A stretch of DNA of 64,000 nucleotides from Anaerotignum propionicum DSM 1682 (GTDB taxonomy: Bacteria; Bacillota; Clostridia; Lachnospirales; Anaerotignaceae): NCBI RefSeq assembly GCF_001561955.1, contig NZ_CP014223.1:2046001-2110000 (forward strand). The letters run 5' to 3'. Below, in pieces: positions 34,988-43,472 of the stretch; within the stretch, counting starts at the first letter, position 1, and each line of letters starts with the position of its first letter. The notes beneath the pieces were generated by a model, which saw only the letters and a program-made list of their open reading frames with translations, was not told where the DNA came from and ran no database searches. The position numbers were made by a program, and so were the translations under genes.

Positions 34988-35920
34988 TTAATTATAGTTA
35001 TACCCGTTTGGATGTGCTGATTGTAACACTCTCTTCCAGTATTGCTCGCGCTCTCTGGTTTTTCCTTTACCAAACTCATTTTTAGGGAAACACTCCAAAA
35101 TTGAGTAGCGGAAATTATTTTTTATGTAATCTATCTTATTGCTTTCAACGAGTTCTTTTAAGCCCTTATTAGGGTAACCCTTGTCATTTTCTTCTGTTTT
35201 GTCGTAGCCATCATTAAGATAAGTAGACCATCGTCCGTAAATACCTTGTTCTCCAGTAGCCGAGCCGACATATAGTTTGCCATTTGATTCATCTGCCAGA
35301 ACATATACTCCGTAAATATTGCTTAGAGCATCGCACCAATCTTGCTTGGTAATAATCTTGCGCAGTTCTCGGTATGTCTTACTGACCACTTCGTAACCTG
35401 GAAACGATTCACCGGATTCAAGATAAGGCAAAGGAAGAATCTCTGTGAGCTCAATGCTGTCTATGATCTCTGGCTTAACATAATAGAACTGCTGAGATAG
35501 GTTTTTCCACTCTACGACCAAGCGCCCGAAAAAAGGCTCGTATTCGTGTAATCGTTCCGCACTTGCAGAATTATATTCTTTATGTGTTACAGGGTTAACC
35601 GCCTTATGCCCATTCGCATCAGTAATATTATATGCATCAACAAACAACCACAGATTCTTTTGTCGGTCAATCTTAATGAATAAAAAAGTTAGGTCTTCGT
35701 TAGAATTACGATTTTTCTTTTCAGAGCCGTTAGAAAGCATCTCATCAACAAGAGTTGGGCTATTGTCTTCATACATCTCTAAAAAGTTGCGTTTGCATTT
35801 TGAGCCATCCGAGAGCGCATCCTCCCAGTCTGTATTAAACCGCAACTTAATACGCTTTTTCGGGAAGCGTTGCTTCAATTCATCGAATCGCAGTATGTCT
35901 TTAAGTTTAATGCCATTCAT
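34988..35920 (-). CDS. GIY-YIG-domain protein
   Basis: A 310-residue protein with a C-terminal GIY-YIG nuclease-like domain from about residue 195: YGVYVLADESNGKLYVGSA, then GRWSTYL, with a downstream conserved Glu region (REREQYWKRVL). The N-terminal 190 residues are not recognised and may provide DNA or partner specificity. AAGGAGG precedes the ATG. Stand-alone proteins of this layout occur in defence and mobile regions; whether this one cuts DNA is not known. Followed by repeat copy at 34942. Confidence 0.75.
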   Translation of the reverse strand: MNGIKLKDILRFDELKQRFPKKRIKLRFNTDWEDALSDGSKCKRNFLEMYEDNSPTLVDEMLSNGSEKKNRNSNEDLTFLFIKIDRQKNLWLFVDAYNITDANGHKAVNPVTHKEYNSASAERLHEYEPFFGRLVVEWKNLSQQFYYVKPEIIDSIELTEILPLPYLESGESFPGYEVVSKTYRELRKIITKQDWCDALSNIYGVYVLADESNGKLYVGSATGEQGIYGRWSTYLNDGYDKTEENDKGYPNKGLKELVESNKIDYIKNNFRYSILECFPKNEFGKGKTREREQYWKRVLQSAHPNGYNYN

Positions 35921-36137
35921 GCGAAAATCCTCCTTAATTTGTCAACAATATTCAATTAAGCACTAAAATTGTTTGAAATATTATTACTATACTGCCTTAT
36001 CCCGATGTGAGAAGCAAAAAATAATCTAAATTTGCACTGATCCTCATTGTTCCCCTTACCTGTATGTAGAATTATAAACAAAATGAGCAACTGGCTTTAC
36101 TAAAAAATACAATCCTACGTTAATGATAAACAGCAAT

Positions 36138-36608
36138 TTATACTTGCTCTTTTTTGCCAAACGGGATAAATAAATAAGGTGTTAAACTACCAATAACTGA
36201 AGCAAGCCAAAGATTTTCATTTACTCGGTGGAATAACTGAGGTACAATACTACTCCACTCGAAAATTTGAGAAGCATACATGAAAAAGACAGCCCCCCGA
36301 CCAGTTGTTAGGTTAAACGCCCATTGAGTTAAATCCATTATCAAGCCGATAGCGACAATAATTGATGCAGAAAAAAAAATCTCTTTTCGCGTCATGTTCC
36401 GGAAAAAAATCATGCCTCCAACTATAAGTGTCACAATAAATATGGATCCATAGATTATAAGCTCTCGTGTATTATCTGTTTTAATAGTTCCATCTGGAAG
36501 CTTAACAATAACAAATCGAATCATAAGAAAAACTTCCATGTAAAAAGCTATCACGCCTGCGGCGATACAAAATAACGGTACTTTCCAAAATATTTTCTTC
36601 AGCTCCAT
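36138..36608 (-). CDS. Four-helix membrane protein
   Basis: A 156-residue protein beginning MELKKIFWKVPLFCIAAGVI after GAGGGAAG. Four hydrophobic segments are visible (about residues 8-30, 45-65, 73-93, 125-147). The family is not recognised. It stands as a single gene between repeat copies at 36075 and 36707. Confidence 0.6.
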   Translation of the reverse strand: MELKKIFWKVPLFCIAAGVIAFYMEVFLMIRFVIVKLPDGTIKTDNTRELIIYGSIFIVTLIVGGMIFFRNMTRKEIFFSASIIVAIGLIMDLTQWAFNLTTGRGAVFFMYASQIFEWSSIVPQLFHRVNENLWLASVIGSLTPYLFIPFGKKEQV

Positions 36609-36744
36609 AACTTGTTCTTCCCTCCACAAAAAAATTTTGATGTATTGCTCTCTCGGATTCTATAAAACACATTGTTTTTATTAATTTACTAATCTACGGC
36701 ATATCATAAACATAACTAGAAGTTGATTCTGCTACGAGGTATGC

Positions 36745-37020
36745 TCATTTTGTCTCGTGGTATTTGAGTTTGTTATAAGCTTTTACTGCAACTGAAATAG
36801 CCCAATATATGATAACTCCGTTTAGCAATAATCCTAACGGATTAAGACTCATTGACATAAGCGGATTTAGTACAGGCTTCGAATCATATACCGAAATAAA
36901 TTGTATAGGCCAACCAATATTATATTGAAAGTGATTAACAACCTTAAAAGGTAAAATATATGATAAAATAATCTCTATCCAAAATGCTGCGTTTAATATT
37001 TTCCAATTAATCTTTTCCAT
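36745..37020 (-). CDS. Small membrane protein
   Basis: A 91-residue protein, MEKINWKILNAAFWIEIILS, with hydrophobic segments at about 8-25 and 58-80 and a basic C-terminus. The start at 37020 is preferred; the longer frame begins with TTG in the repeat. Its TGA stop is part of the string TGAGCATAC belonging to the downstream repeat unit, a detail shared with the DUF4275 gene at 41719. Family not recognised. Confidence 0.5.
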   Translation of the reverse strand: MEKINWKILNAAFWIEIILSYILPFKVVNHFQYNIGWPIQFISVYDSKPVLNPLMSMSLNPLGLLLNGVIIYWAISVAVKAYNKLKYHETK

Positions 37021-37138
37021 TAATCCATAACCCCTTTGATATACACTAATAAAACAAACAAGTGTACCTCTCAATCCAGTTGCTCTGTGTAAACATAATG
37101 AGCAATTGAATTGCTGTATGGTATTTTCTACCTAAAAG

Positions 37139-37444
37139 TTACTTGCTTTCATTATTACATGAATAAGTTCCTATAATATTAAGTACAAAAGTAATGACAA
37201 CAAGAATAACAGATACAACAGAGATTGCCCCAATCGTGTCCATAATGGTACTAAAATCTTCTATATCCACTCTGTGTCTTATTTCAAATAATTGAAAAAC
37301 CAGTGCAATGGCACAAGTAGTGAAGCTATAAATCGAAAAGTTTTTTGGGTTACACCCCTTGTGATATTGTCTTACTGCATGCATTGGTATTATCCATGAT
37401 ACAGTGCCTAGAACAATGCTACCCACATTAAAAAATCCGCTCAT
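37139..37444 (-). CDS. Small membrane protein (three to four helices)
   Basis: A 101-residue protein starting MSGFFNVGSIVLGTVSWIIP after AAGGAGA. A motif AVRQYHKGCNPKNFSIYSFT separates the first helix from two later ones. It resembles small uncharacterised clostridial membrane proteins. Single gene between repeat copies at 37090 and 37569. Confidence 0.55.
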   Translation of the reverse strand: MSGFFNVGSIVLGTVSWIIPMHAVRQYHKGCNPKNFSIYSFTTCAIALVFQLFEIRHRVDIEDFSTIMDTIGAISVVSVILVVITFVLNIIGTYSCNNESK

Positions 37445-37632
37445 TCGGTTTCTCCTTCTCACAATATAATAAATTTGCAACTCATTAATGTACACCCTAA
37501 ACATCCCTTTAAGTAATGACGCAATTATCAGGGTACTAGCGCACACCCTTCAGGCTGGTTCCGCTGTATAAACATAATGCACAGTTAAATAAGTTAGTTA
37601 ATATCAAAATAGTTAAAAAGAATTTCTTGATT

Positions 37633-39072
37633 TTATTCTTCTAAAGCTCCACCCCATTCAACAGCAACAAATCCATTTCTTTCAACCGCACTTAATTGCT
37701 GTTTCTTTATGCTCTCATTTCCATTTGCAACTTTATATACCATAAATACCCTAATTATACTATCAGGTTGAGGTACAATGTTAAGAGAAGCTTTCGAAGC
37801 ATATTCCTCTGTATCAAATTTAATGATATTAAAATTATTTTTTATTAGTTGGGGTGTCCAATATGTAATAAAATCTGTCCGTTCTTTTTCATTGAGACCT
37901 AGTATTTTCAATTTTTCCTCTAAAAAAGAAACCGTTTCTTTTCTACTAACTAAAAACCCTTCATCAAATTCGGGTGAATAATTCATTACTTTTCCTTCCC
38001 AAAAAAGGTAAGGATATTCCGTTGTACCACTGATCACGGTTCCATCCGGTCTTGCCGTTACAGCCCAACCGTCCTTGTATTCGGGATATGTAAACGTAAA
38101 ATCCCCCATAAAAGAAACTTTTACATTTACATCGGTTTCTTTTTCTGGATAAAGATATATAACAGGTTTGGCAGCCTTAATATATGTGATAGTTGCTTCA
38201 TGATTATAGGCATTGTACAAAATTCTGGCAATATCCCCTCTGGAAGCAATTTTCTCAGGTAACTGATCTGCAATAAGCCCATTTCCCTTGGCAATTTTTA
38301 AATATCCATCAGGATAACCGCCTAAAGTCTTAGCAGTGTCTAAAAGAAGTTTGCGTTGTTCTTCGTTTTTTGCACTGGCTTTCAACAAAACAACAATATA
38401 ATCTCTTATGGTGATGCTTTCGTCGGGGGCAAAGGTATCTTTATTCTTTCCGCTTATCATTCCATTGGCGAATGCACATATAATACGCTCTCTAGCCCAA
38501 TGGTCTTTTGGAATATCCTTAAATGGAAACTCAATTTCGTCCTCTTCCTTTGATGTATACGTATGGTAAATTTTCACCATAAGTGCAGTAAATTCGGCTC
38601 TGGTTATATTTCGCTCCAAATGTAGTTCCCCGTCCTCATACCCATTCAAAACGCCTATTCCTTCCAAGAATTTCGCCATTTCTACAACGGAAATTTCTTG
38701 GTCTTTCCTCTGATAAGCCAAAAGCTCAAATGTATAATCATCTTCGTCAATTTCTGTTCTATAATCAAGCATAATATTAGTTTGGAAATATGCCCTTATT
38801 ACATCCCCGTCACAAAACTCTGTATCCTCAAAATTCGTTGTGTCAAGAATAATATAGTTTGCCTTTTGCGTTCCAATAATATCACTCCAAAGATCATCAC
38901 TTATTTTTGTAAGCTTTATTCTTCCATTGGTTATTTTTTCGACTTTACCCGTTAGTACAGAATATCCGCCTTGTATTTTTTCAAATTGATAAGTATCTTC
39001 TGCAAAAACCGTAACAGACGCCGAAAAAAGCAAACCTAAACAAAACAAAAAAATAATACATTTTTTAATCAT
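37633..39072 (-). CDS. SLH-domain surface protein with conserved C-terminal domain
   Basis: A 479-residue exported protein: signal peptide (MIKKCIIFLFCLGLLFSASV), a small beta domain (about 30-125), SLH modules at about 125-290 (MAKFLEGIGVLNGYEDGELH, FPFKDIPKDHWARERIICAF) and a C-terminal domain that begins AAKPVIYLYPEKETDVNVKV and has conserved tryptophans (TARPDGTVISG, YWTPQLI). The latter occurs in many uncharacterised clostridial proteins. SLH modules tether it to the cell wall. The start at 39072 follows GGAGGGGG. It is the largest surface protein in the cassette-like region. Confidence 0.78.
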   Translation of the reverse strand: MIKKCIIFLFCLGLLFSASVTVFAEDTYQFEKIQGGYSVLTGKVEKITNGRIKLTKISDDLWSDIIGTQKANYIILDTTNFEDTEFCDGDVIRAYFQTNIMLDYRTEIDEDDYTFELLAYQRKDQEISVVEMAKFLEGIGVLNGYEDGELHLERNITRAEFTALMVKIYHTYTSKEEDEIEFPFKDIPKDHWARERIICAFANGMISGKNKDTFAPDESITIRDYIVVLLKASAKNEEQRKLLLDTAKTLGGYPDGYLKIAKGNGLIADQLPEKIASRGDIARILYNAYNHEATITYIKAAKPVIYLYPEKETDVNVKVSFMGDFTFTYPEYKDGWAVTARPDGTVISGTTEYPYLFWEGKVMNYSPEFDEGFLVSRKETVSFLEEKLKILGLNEKERTDFITYWTPQLIKNNFNIIKFDTEEYASKASLNIVPQPDSIIRVFMVYKVANGNESIKKQQLSAVERNGFVAVEWGGALEE

Positions 39073-39300
39073 ATTAAAAACCCCCTCCACATCTTCCCGT
39101 ATTAAATATATTAAAATGCTGACCCCTTACATCTCTCTATCGCAACCTCTATCAATTGTATTTTATAAACATAGCACTAAACCGCTAGCGCGGTGGCTCT
39201 TTCCAAAACCATATATTACCCTGTTAAAACTGCTGAAACACGGCAGTTTTTTCAGTTTTCAGATACAATGGAATCATTACTTTAAAGGAGATGATTCTAT

Positions 39301-40180
39301 GACTAATGAAGAAGTTTATGTACGGGCTTATGAAGAAATCAAACTAAGAGGTCTATCGCCACACACCGTTGAAGAGTACCTGGGGAAACTAACTTTATTT
39401 CTCAGATACTTTGACAACCGTCCCATTGAGACAATGGGTGAAAATGAGATCCGTGAGTTTCTTCTCTACCAACTGGATTCAGGTAAATCATCTGGGACAG
39501 TAAACATCTACAATAGTGCCTTGCGTTTTATTTTTGGTGCCGTGTTAGGGCGAAACCTTAATTATCAGCTCATTCCCAGACGTCGCCAATATCGTCCCTT
39601 GCCATCCATCATGACCAAAAGTGAAATCGTACTGTTCTTTTCTACTATTGATAATCTTCGGGATAAAGCAATCTTTGAAACTGTATACGGTGCAGGATTG
39701 CGCATATCAGAGGTAGCTCGACTACGTGTTCAAGATATAAACAGTGAGCAGATGCGCATCTTTGTCTCTCATGGAGGAAAAGAACGGTACACACTCCTTT
39801 CTCAACGAAATCTTGAGCTTTTACGAGAGTATTGGAAGCACTATCGTCCCAGCCATCCAGATGGATATCTATTTTATTCCAGAGGAAGAAAGAATAACAT
39901 CATGACCACAAGGGCAATTCAAGATGCATTCCATAGACACTGTAAAAATGCCAATCTCCCCAATACATTTACTGTTCATACATTACGGCATTGCTTCGCT
40001 ACACATCTACTGGAATCCGGCGCAGAAGTATGTTGCATCAAAGAGTTGCTAGGACATACCTTTATCCAAACCACATCATTTTATCTGCATTTAAGCAATA
40101 CCAATCAGTTGGTTCAAAGCCCATTAGACACGCTACCCAAAAAGCGTGGACGCAAATCAAAGGTAAAGTCCAATGCCTGA
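39301..40180 (+). CDS. Tyrosine recombinase of the IS91-like element
   Basis: About 292 residues from ATG 39301 (MTNEEVYVRAYEEIKLRGLS, preceded by AAAGGAG). Catalytic motifs: GAGLRISEVARL, GGKERYTLL, HTLRHCFATHLL, LGHTFIQTTSFYLH (Tyr). A lysine/arginine-rich tail follows. It overlaps the transposase frame by 8 bases. No extra integron-integrase-specific insertion is obvious between the HxxR and Tyr boxes, so this is unlikely to be an IntI. Confidence 0.82.
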
Positions 40181-41272
40181 GGTGCAAGATATTTTCTTAC
40201 AGCACGGAGAAAATTATCGCAGAAAACATCAAATGTCTATTGTTCAGCACAAAGCTATGAATGCAATTCAGAATTGTAGAACTGCTCGACTTGGCGGGCA
40301 TATGGATAAATGTCCATCTTGTAACTATGAAAAACCATCCTACAATTCCTGTCGCAACCGACATTGTCCGAAATGTCAAACCCTTTCCAAGGAACGTTGG
40401 ATTGATGCACGGAAAGCAGATTTATTAAACATCGGTTATTTTCATGTTGTGTTTACTGTTCCACAAGAACTGAACTGGCTAATCTACAATAATCAGCGTG
40501 CTTGCTACAATCTGATGTTTCGGTGTGTTGCAGAAACACTGCAAGAGCTATCCCATGACAAAAAATATTTAGGTGCATCTATTGGGCTTACAGCCATACT
40601 TCACACTTGGGGTCAGAATCTTTGCTTTCATCCACACATACATGGTATTGATTCCTTCCGGTGGATTAACTACTTTAGGTAAATGGCAACCTTCACGTAA
40701 AAAGTTTTTTCTGCCGGTACGGGTTCTTTCGCGTAAATTTCGAGGGAAGTTTCTGGCGTTGCTAAAGCTCCAAATACCTGAAATAGAACAAAACCTATTG
40801 GATATGTGCTACCAAAAGAATGGGTTGTTTATTGTAAACCACCGTTTAAAGATGCCCCTTGTGTTGTTGATTATCTTGGCCGTTATACTCACCGGGTAGC
40901 GATTTCTAACAATCGTATTCTCAAATTAGAAAACGACACTGTTACCTTTAAATGGCGGGATTATCGCGACAACAGTCGTTGGAAAGAGATGGTGCTAAAT
41001 ATTGACGAGTTTATAAGACGCTTTCTTATGCATATCTTACCACAAGGTTTTATGAAGATACGGCACTACGGGTTTCTCTCCAGTCGAGGCAAACAGAAGA
41101 AACTGCGAATATGAAAATTCAAACTAGAACTAGTCTTGCCCCCAAAGAAAAGCTTTCTGCCGAACAACTTATCCAAAGAATTCTCGGCAGAAAACCATCT
41201 CAGTGTCAACACTGCGGATACTCTGGTTTGCTCAGAACCGGACTTTCTCCGCCGGTAGTCAAAACTGCATAA
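40173..41272 (+). pseudogene. IS91-family transposase gene with three frame breaks
   Basis: The zinc-binding N-terminus is intact (MDKCPSCNYEKPSYNSCRNR, then HCPKC), followed by YFHVVFTVPQELNWL and the HUH motif HPHIHG. The frame is lost near 40655 (one base too many before PSGGLTTLGKW), regained near 40816 by loss of one base (before EWVVYCKPPFKD) and lost again at 41110, where a tail ending KPSQCQHCGYSGLL is out of frame. The joined product would be about 366 residues, normal for the family. As it stands no full transposase can be made. Confidence 0.78.
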
Positions 41273-41718
41273 GCTAGGCAATGCTTACGGTTGCCTTTAA
41301 AGCCTGTTTCAGAGACAGGCTAGCTTTGCTATGCTTATTTTAACAGAAAATGGTTTATTTTTACACAATAACGCCTGAAAATCGGGTTAAAACTGTGATC
41401 TTTTATATTTTTTTAAGAAAATACAGAATGCTTTTCCCATAGCATATGTAATCCGTTCGCGGTTTCGCGCTATGGAATTATCCAACCAAAGGGAACTAGG
41501 TCTCTACTCGGTTGCTTTTTTTCTGAGCCTTTGCTCGGATAATTCACTACTCATAATCGGAAATTAACAGGAAGTTATTTTTCATTCAACTTATATACCG
41601 CCAATATTGAGGAAAAACCACCGAGTACAGATAAAATTGCTCCGAAAATTTGAAAGTATCTTCATAATAATTACTGCCTATAAACATACTAAGAAATTGA
41701 ATTTATTGCGAAGTATGC
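41273..41718. other. Gene-free stretch at the right edge of the IS91-like element
   Basis: No coding frame with a ribosome binding site was seen. It holds a terminator-like hairpin (CCAACC ... GGTTG followed by CTTTTTTT, about 41484-41522), a small GAGC/GCTC hairpin beside it, and the cassette repeat core at 41681 immediately before the DUF4275 gene end. Confidence 0.5.
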
Positions 41719-42321
41719 TCAATTAATACTGTAGAAATATGGTCCACATGAATCCTCGTGTGTCTTTACATATGTCCATTTTCCTACTGGATCAAAAACA
41801 TATATGTCCGCCTTACTCATATCACTATCAAAGTCTAAGTCTTTTGCTTTAAGCAAAGAAGCATTCTTTACAAAATAACATTCCTCTGCATACTGAAAAA
41901 ATAAATAGACTGCATCTTTTTCTATTGTATCAAAAATCTCTCTTGCAGCGTCCAATTTTAAGGCATCTAGTAAATCAAAGCTAAAGAGATGCCATTTATA
42001 TTGGTCATTATAGTGTTTTGCATGCTTCTTTGTTTCTTCTGAAACCGCTGATGTAAATACTTCATCCCAATTCGCTACCACAGGATTCTTTTCAACTGGA
42101 ACAAATTCTAACCCTCGCTTAGATAGCTCAATAATATGTTGTTTATATTCATAATCAAGTATATGTGCATCATATTCGTATATTTTATCCCAGATAGCAT
42201 CAAGCAATCGCTCTCTGACATCTCTTTCTGTTGAATCCTTGAGCTGGTCAATTTCTTTTTCCAATTTTCTCAATCCATTATTATTAACTATTTTAAGAGC
42301 AATACTTTCCACATATTTCAC
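41719..42321 (-). CDS. DUF4275-family protein
   Basis: A 200-residue soluble protein. The segment DQYKWHLFSFDLLDAL followed by YLFFQYAEECYFVKNA and the end KWTYVKTHEDSCGPYF fits DUF4275. No catalytic function is known for this family; members are common in accessory regions of Firmicutes and sometimes near toxin or defence genes. GAGGTG precedes the ATG. Its TGA stop is the start of TGAGCATAC in the repeat. Confidence 0.68.
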   Translation of the reverse strand: MKYVESIALKIVNNNGLRKLEKEIDQLKDSTERDVRERLLDAIWDKIYEYDAHILDYEYKQHIIELSKRGLEFVPVEKNPVVANWDEVFTSAVSEETKKHAKHYNDQYKWHLFSFDLLDALKLDAAREIFDTIEKDAVYLFFQYAEECYFVKNASLLKAKDLDFDSDMSKADIYVFDPVGKWTYVKTHEDSCGPYFYSIN

Positions 42322-42453
42322 CTCACGATATTAACAATCCATAACTCTTAGTGTACAATCATAAACATAACTAGAATTTAAATATTCCCTTCAAAACTCA
42401 AATAATCTCGCGCTTACAATAAATAAATTATGCTCATAACAAGAACAAGAAAA

Positions 42454-42786
42454 TCACTTTCCTTGGGATATTCTACCATTCATCCAATCTTCTAAAGCAT
42501 CTTTACTAAACACATATGAATCTCCAAATTTTGTACCGAAAGGAGTTATTTCACCTGACTGAATAAGTTTTGTCACATCGTCATTGTTTACGCTAAAATA
42601 AGCAGCAACTTCGTATTCAGAAAGAAAATCTTTAAATTCAGGTTCTGCATCCGTTGTCGAAACAGAAATATTGTTCGGAAAACTTTCTGTTTCAGGAAGT
42701 TTATATGCAATTATTGCGCCTGAGATAATGACACAAACGCCAATTACACAGCAACCTAAAAACAACAAAATATTAAGATTTTTCAT
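42454..42786 (-). CDS. Membrane-anchored excisionase-like HTH protein
   Basis: A 110-residue protein. An N-terminal membrane helix (IAYK preceded by LFLGCCVIGVCVIISGAI) is followed by a linker and a C-terminal excisionase/MerR-type helix-turn-helix: FLSEYEVAAYFSVNNDDVTK, then GTKFGDSYVFSKDALEDWMN. HTH_17-type domains usually bind DNA; linking one to a membrane helix is unusual. Single gene between repeats at 42362 and 42866. Confidence 0.6.
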   Translation of the reverse strand: MKNLNILLFLGCCVIGVCVIISGAIIAYKLPETESFPNNISVSTTDAEPEFKDFLSEYEVAAYFSVNNDDVTKLIQSGEITPFGTKFGDSYVFSKDALEDWMNGRISQGK

Positions 42787-42901
42787 AATTATTCTCCCTC
42801 ATAAATATAAATAATTTGTACTTCGCATTTTGGTACTACTGTCCCCTCAAGCTAGTTCCACTATGTGAACATAATATGTACACAAATTATTCTCCCCGTC
42901 T

Positions 42902-43375
42902 CTACAAATCATCATAATTTACTTCTTCATAATCATAAAAGGATCTTATCCACCATGGAATAATGTTTGCAAAATTATTAAACGATAGCACTGTTAGCTT
43001 TGTAATCTTATTATCTTTTGTATCATCAATTATTATCTTTGAAATATTAACAGAATTCTCAGAATAAATATAGGCTAAAGGAATTATCTTACCACTCTCG
43101 CTTGGTGTATCAATAATAGCAAAAAAATTTTCACCAGCCCTGTAGAATTGCCGAGAAATCTCTATTTGTTCATGTGGTGCCACATGTGTAACATCCAAAA
43201 TTTCAGTGCTGTCCCTCCCTGGCTTAAACGATATTTTATCGATAAAACCATCAGAACGATTGTCTATTATGATATTGTATCGTTGACTATACCGTGAATT
43301 GGAATAACAATATGACCCCATTAATATTATGAATAAAAATAAGCAAATTTTTAGCCTTAATTTTGTAGATTTCAT
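42902..43375 (-). CDS. Unrecognised exported or membrane-anchored protein
   Basis: 157 residues with an N-terminal hydrophobic segment (LRLKICLFLFIILMGSYCYS) that may be an uncleaved anchor or signal peptide, followed by a beta-rich exterior (RYNIIIDNRSDGFIDKISF). No family is recognised. Single gene between repeat copies at 42866 and 43444. Confidence 0.5.
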   Translation of the reverse strand: MKSTKLRLKICLFLFIILMGSYCYSNSRYSQRYNIIIDNRSDGFIDKISFKPGRDSTEILDVTHVAPHEQIEISRQFYRAGENFFAIIDTPSESGKIIPLAYIYSENSVNISKIIIDDTKDNKITKLTVLSFNNFANIIPWWIRSFYDYEEVNYDDL

Positions 43376-43472
43376 TTTTCATCCTCTTTTGCCTGTCAAC
43401 TCATACAATTTACTAAAAGATCAAGATTTTGAAAAACTTCTAATAAACATAACGGGAAATTAATGTTGGCTG

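Larger units (their letters stand above)
39175..41550 (+). mobile_element. Decayed IS91-like element with accessory integrase
   Basis: A tyrosine recombinase gene overlaps an IS91-family transposase gene, a pairing seen in many IS91-like elements of Firmicutes. The left edge is probably just after the repeat core at 39166; the right edge lies somewhere before 41680. No inverted repeats are expected for IS91. Hairpins lie near both ends (ACCGC-TAGC-GCGGT at about 39180, CCAACC/GGTTG with T-run at about 41484-41522). Confidence 0.6.
34926..43460 (-). repeat. Cassette-like array: repeat with core TTATGTTTA after successive genes
   Basis: Plus-strand cores (TAAACATA) occur at 34942, 36075 (variant TAAACAAA), 36707, 37090, 37569, 39166, 41681, 42362, 42866 (variant TGAACATA) and 43444. 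Each lies within about 15-90 bases after the stop of a minus-strand gene, or (39166) at the edge of the IS91-like insertion. Several copies extend on the minus strand to TTATGTTTACACAGTGGAAC then TAGCTTGA (34942, 37090, 37569, 42866). Three (36707, 41681, 42362) share a second arm TGAGCATA upstream, which in two cases supplies the TGA stop codon. Units hold one gene, all in one direction. Confidence 0.5.

Noticed and set aside
39301-40180. Integrase of the cassette array
   Set aside because: It is translationally coupled to an IS91 transposase and shows no integron-integrase-specific insert, so a role in the array is not supported.
41066-41281. Minus-strand 71-residue frame at the end of the IS91 transposase
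   Set aside because: It is antisense to the out-of-frame transposase tail, which accounts for its openness.
34926-43460. Calling the repeat array a true integron
   Set aside because: The repeat lacks the standard attC R boxes, several units are shorter than known functional attC sites, and the only tyrosine recombinase inside belongs to the IS91-like element. It is kept as a cassette-like array only.
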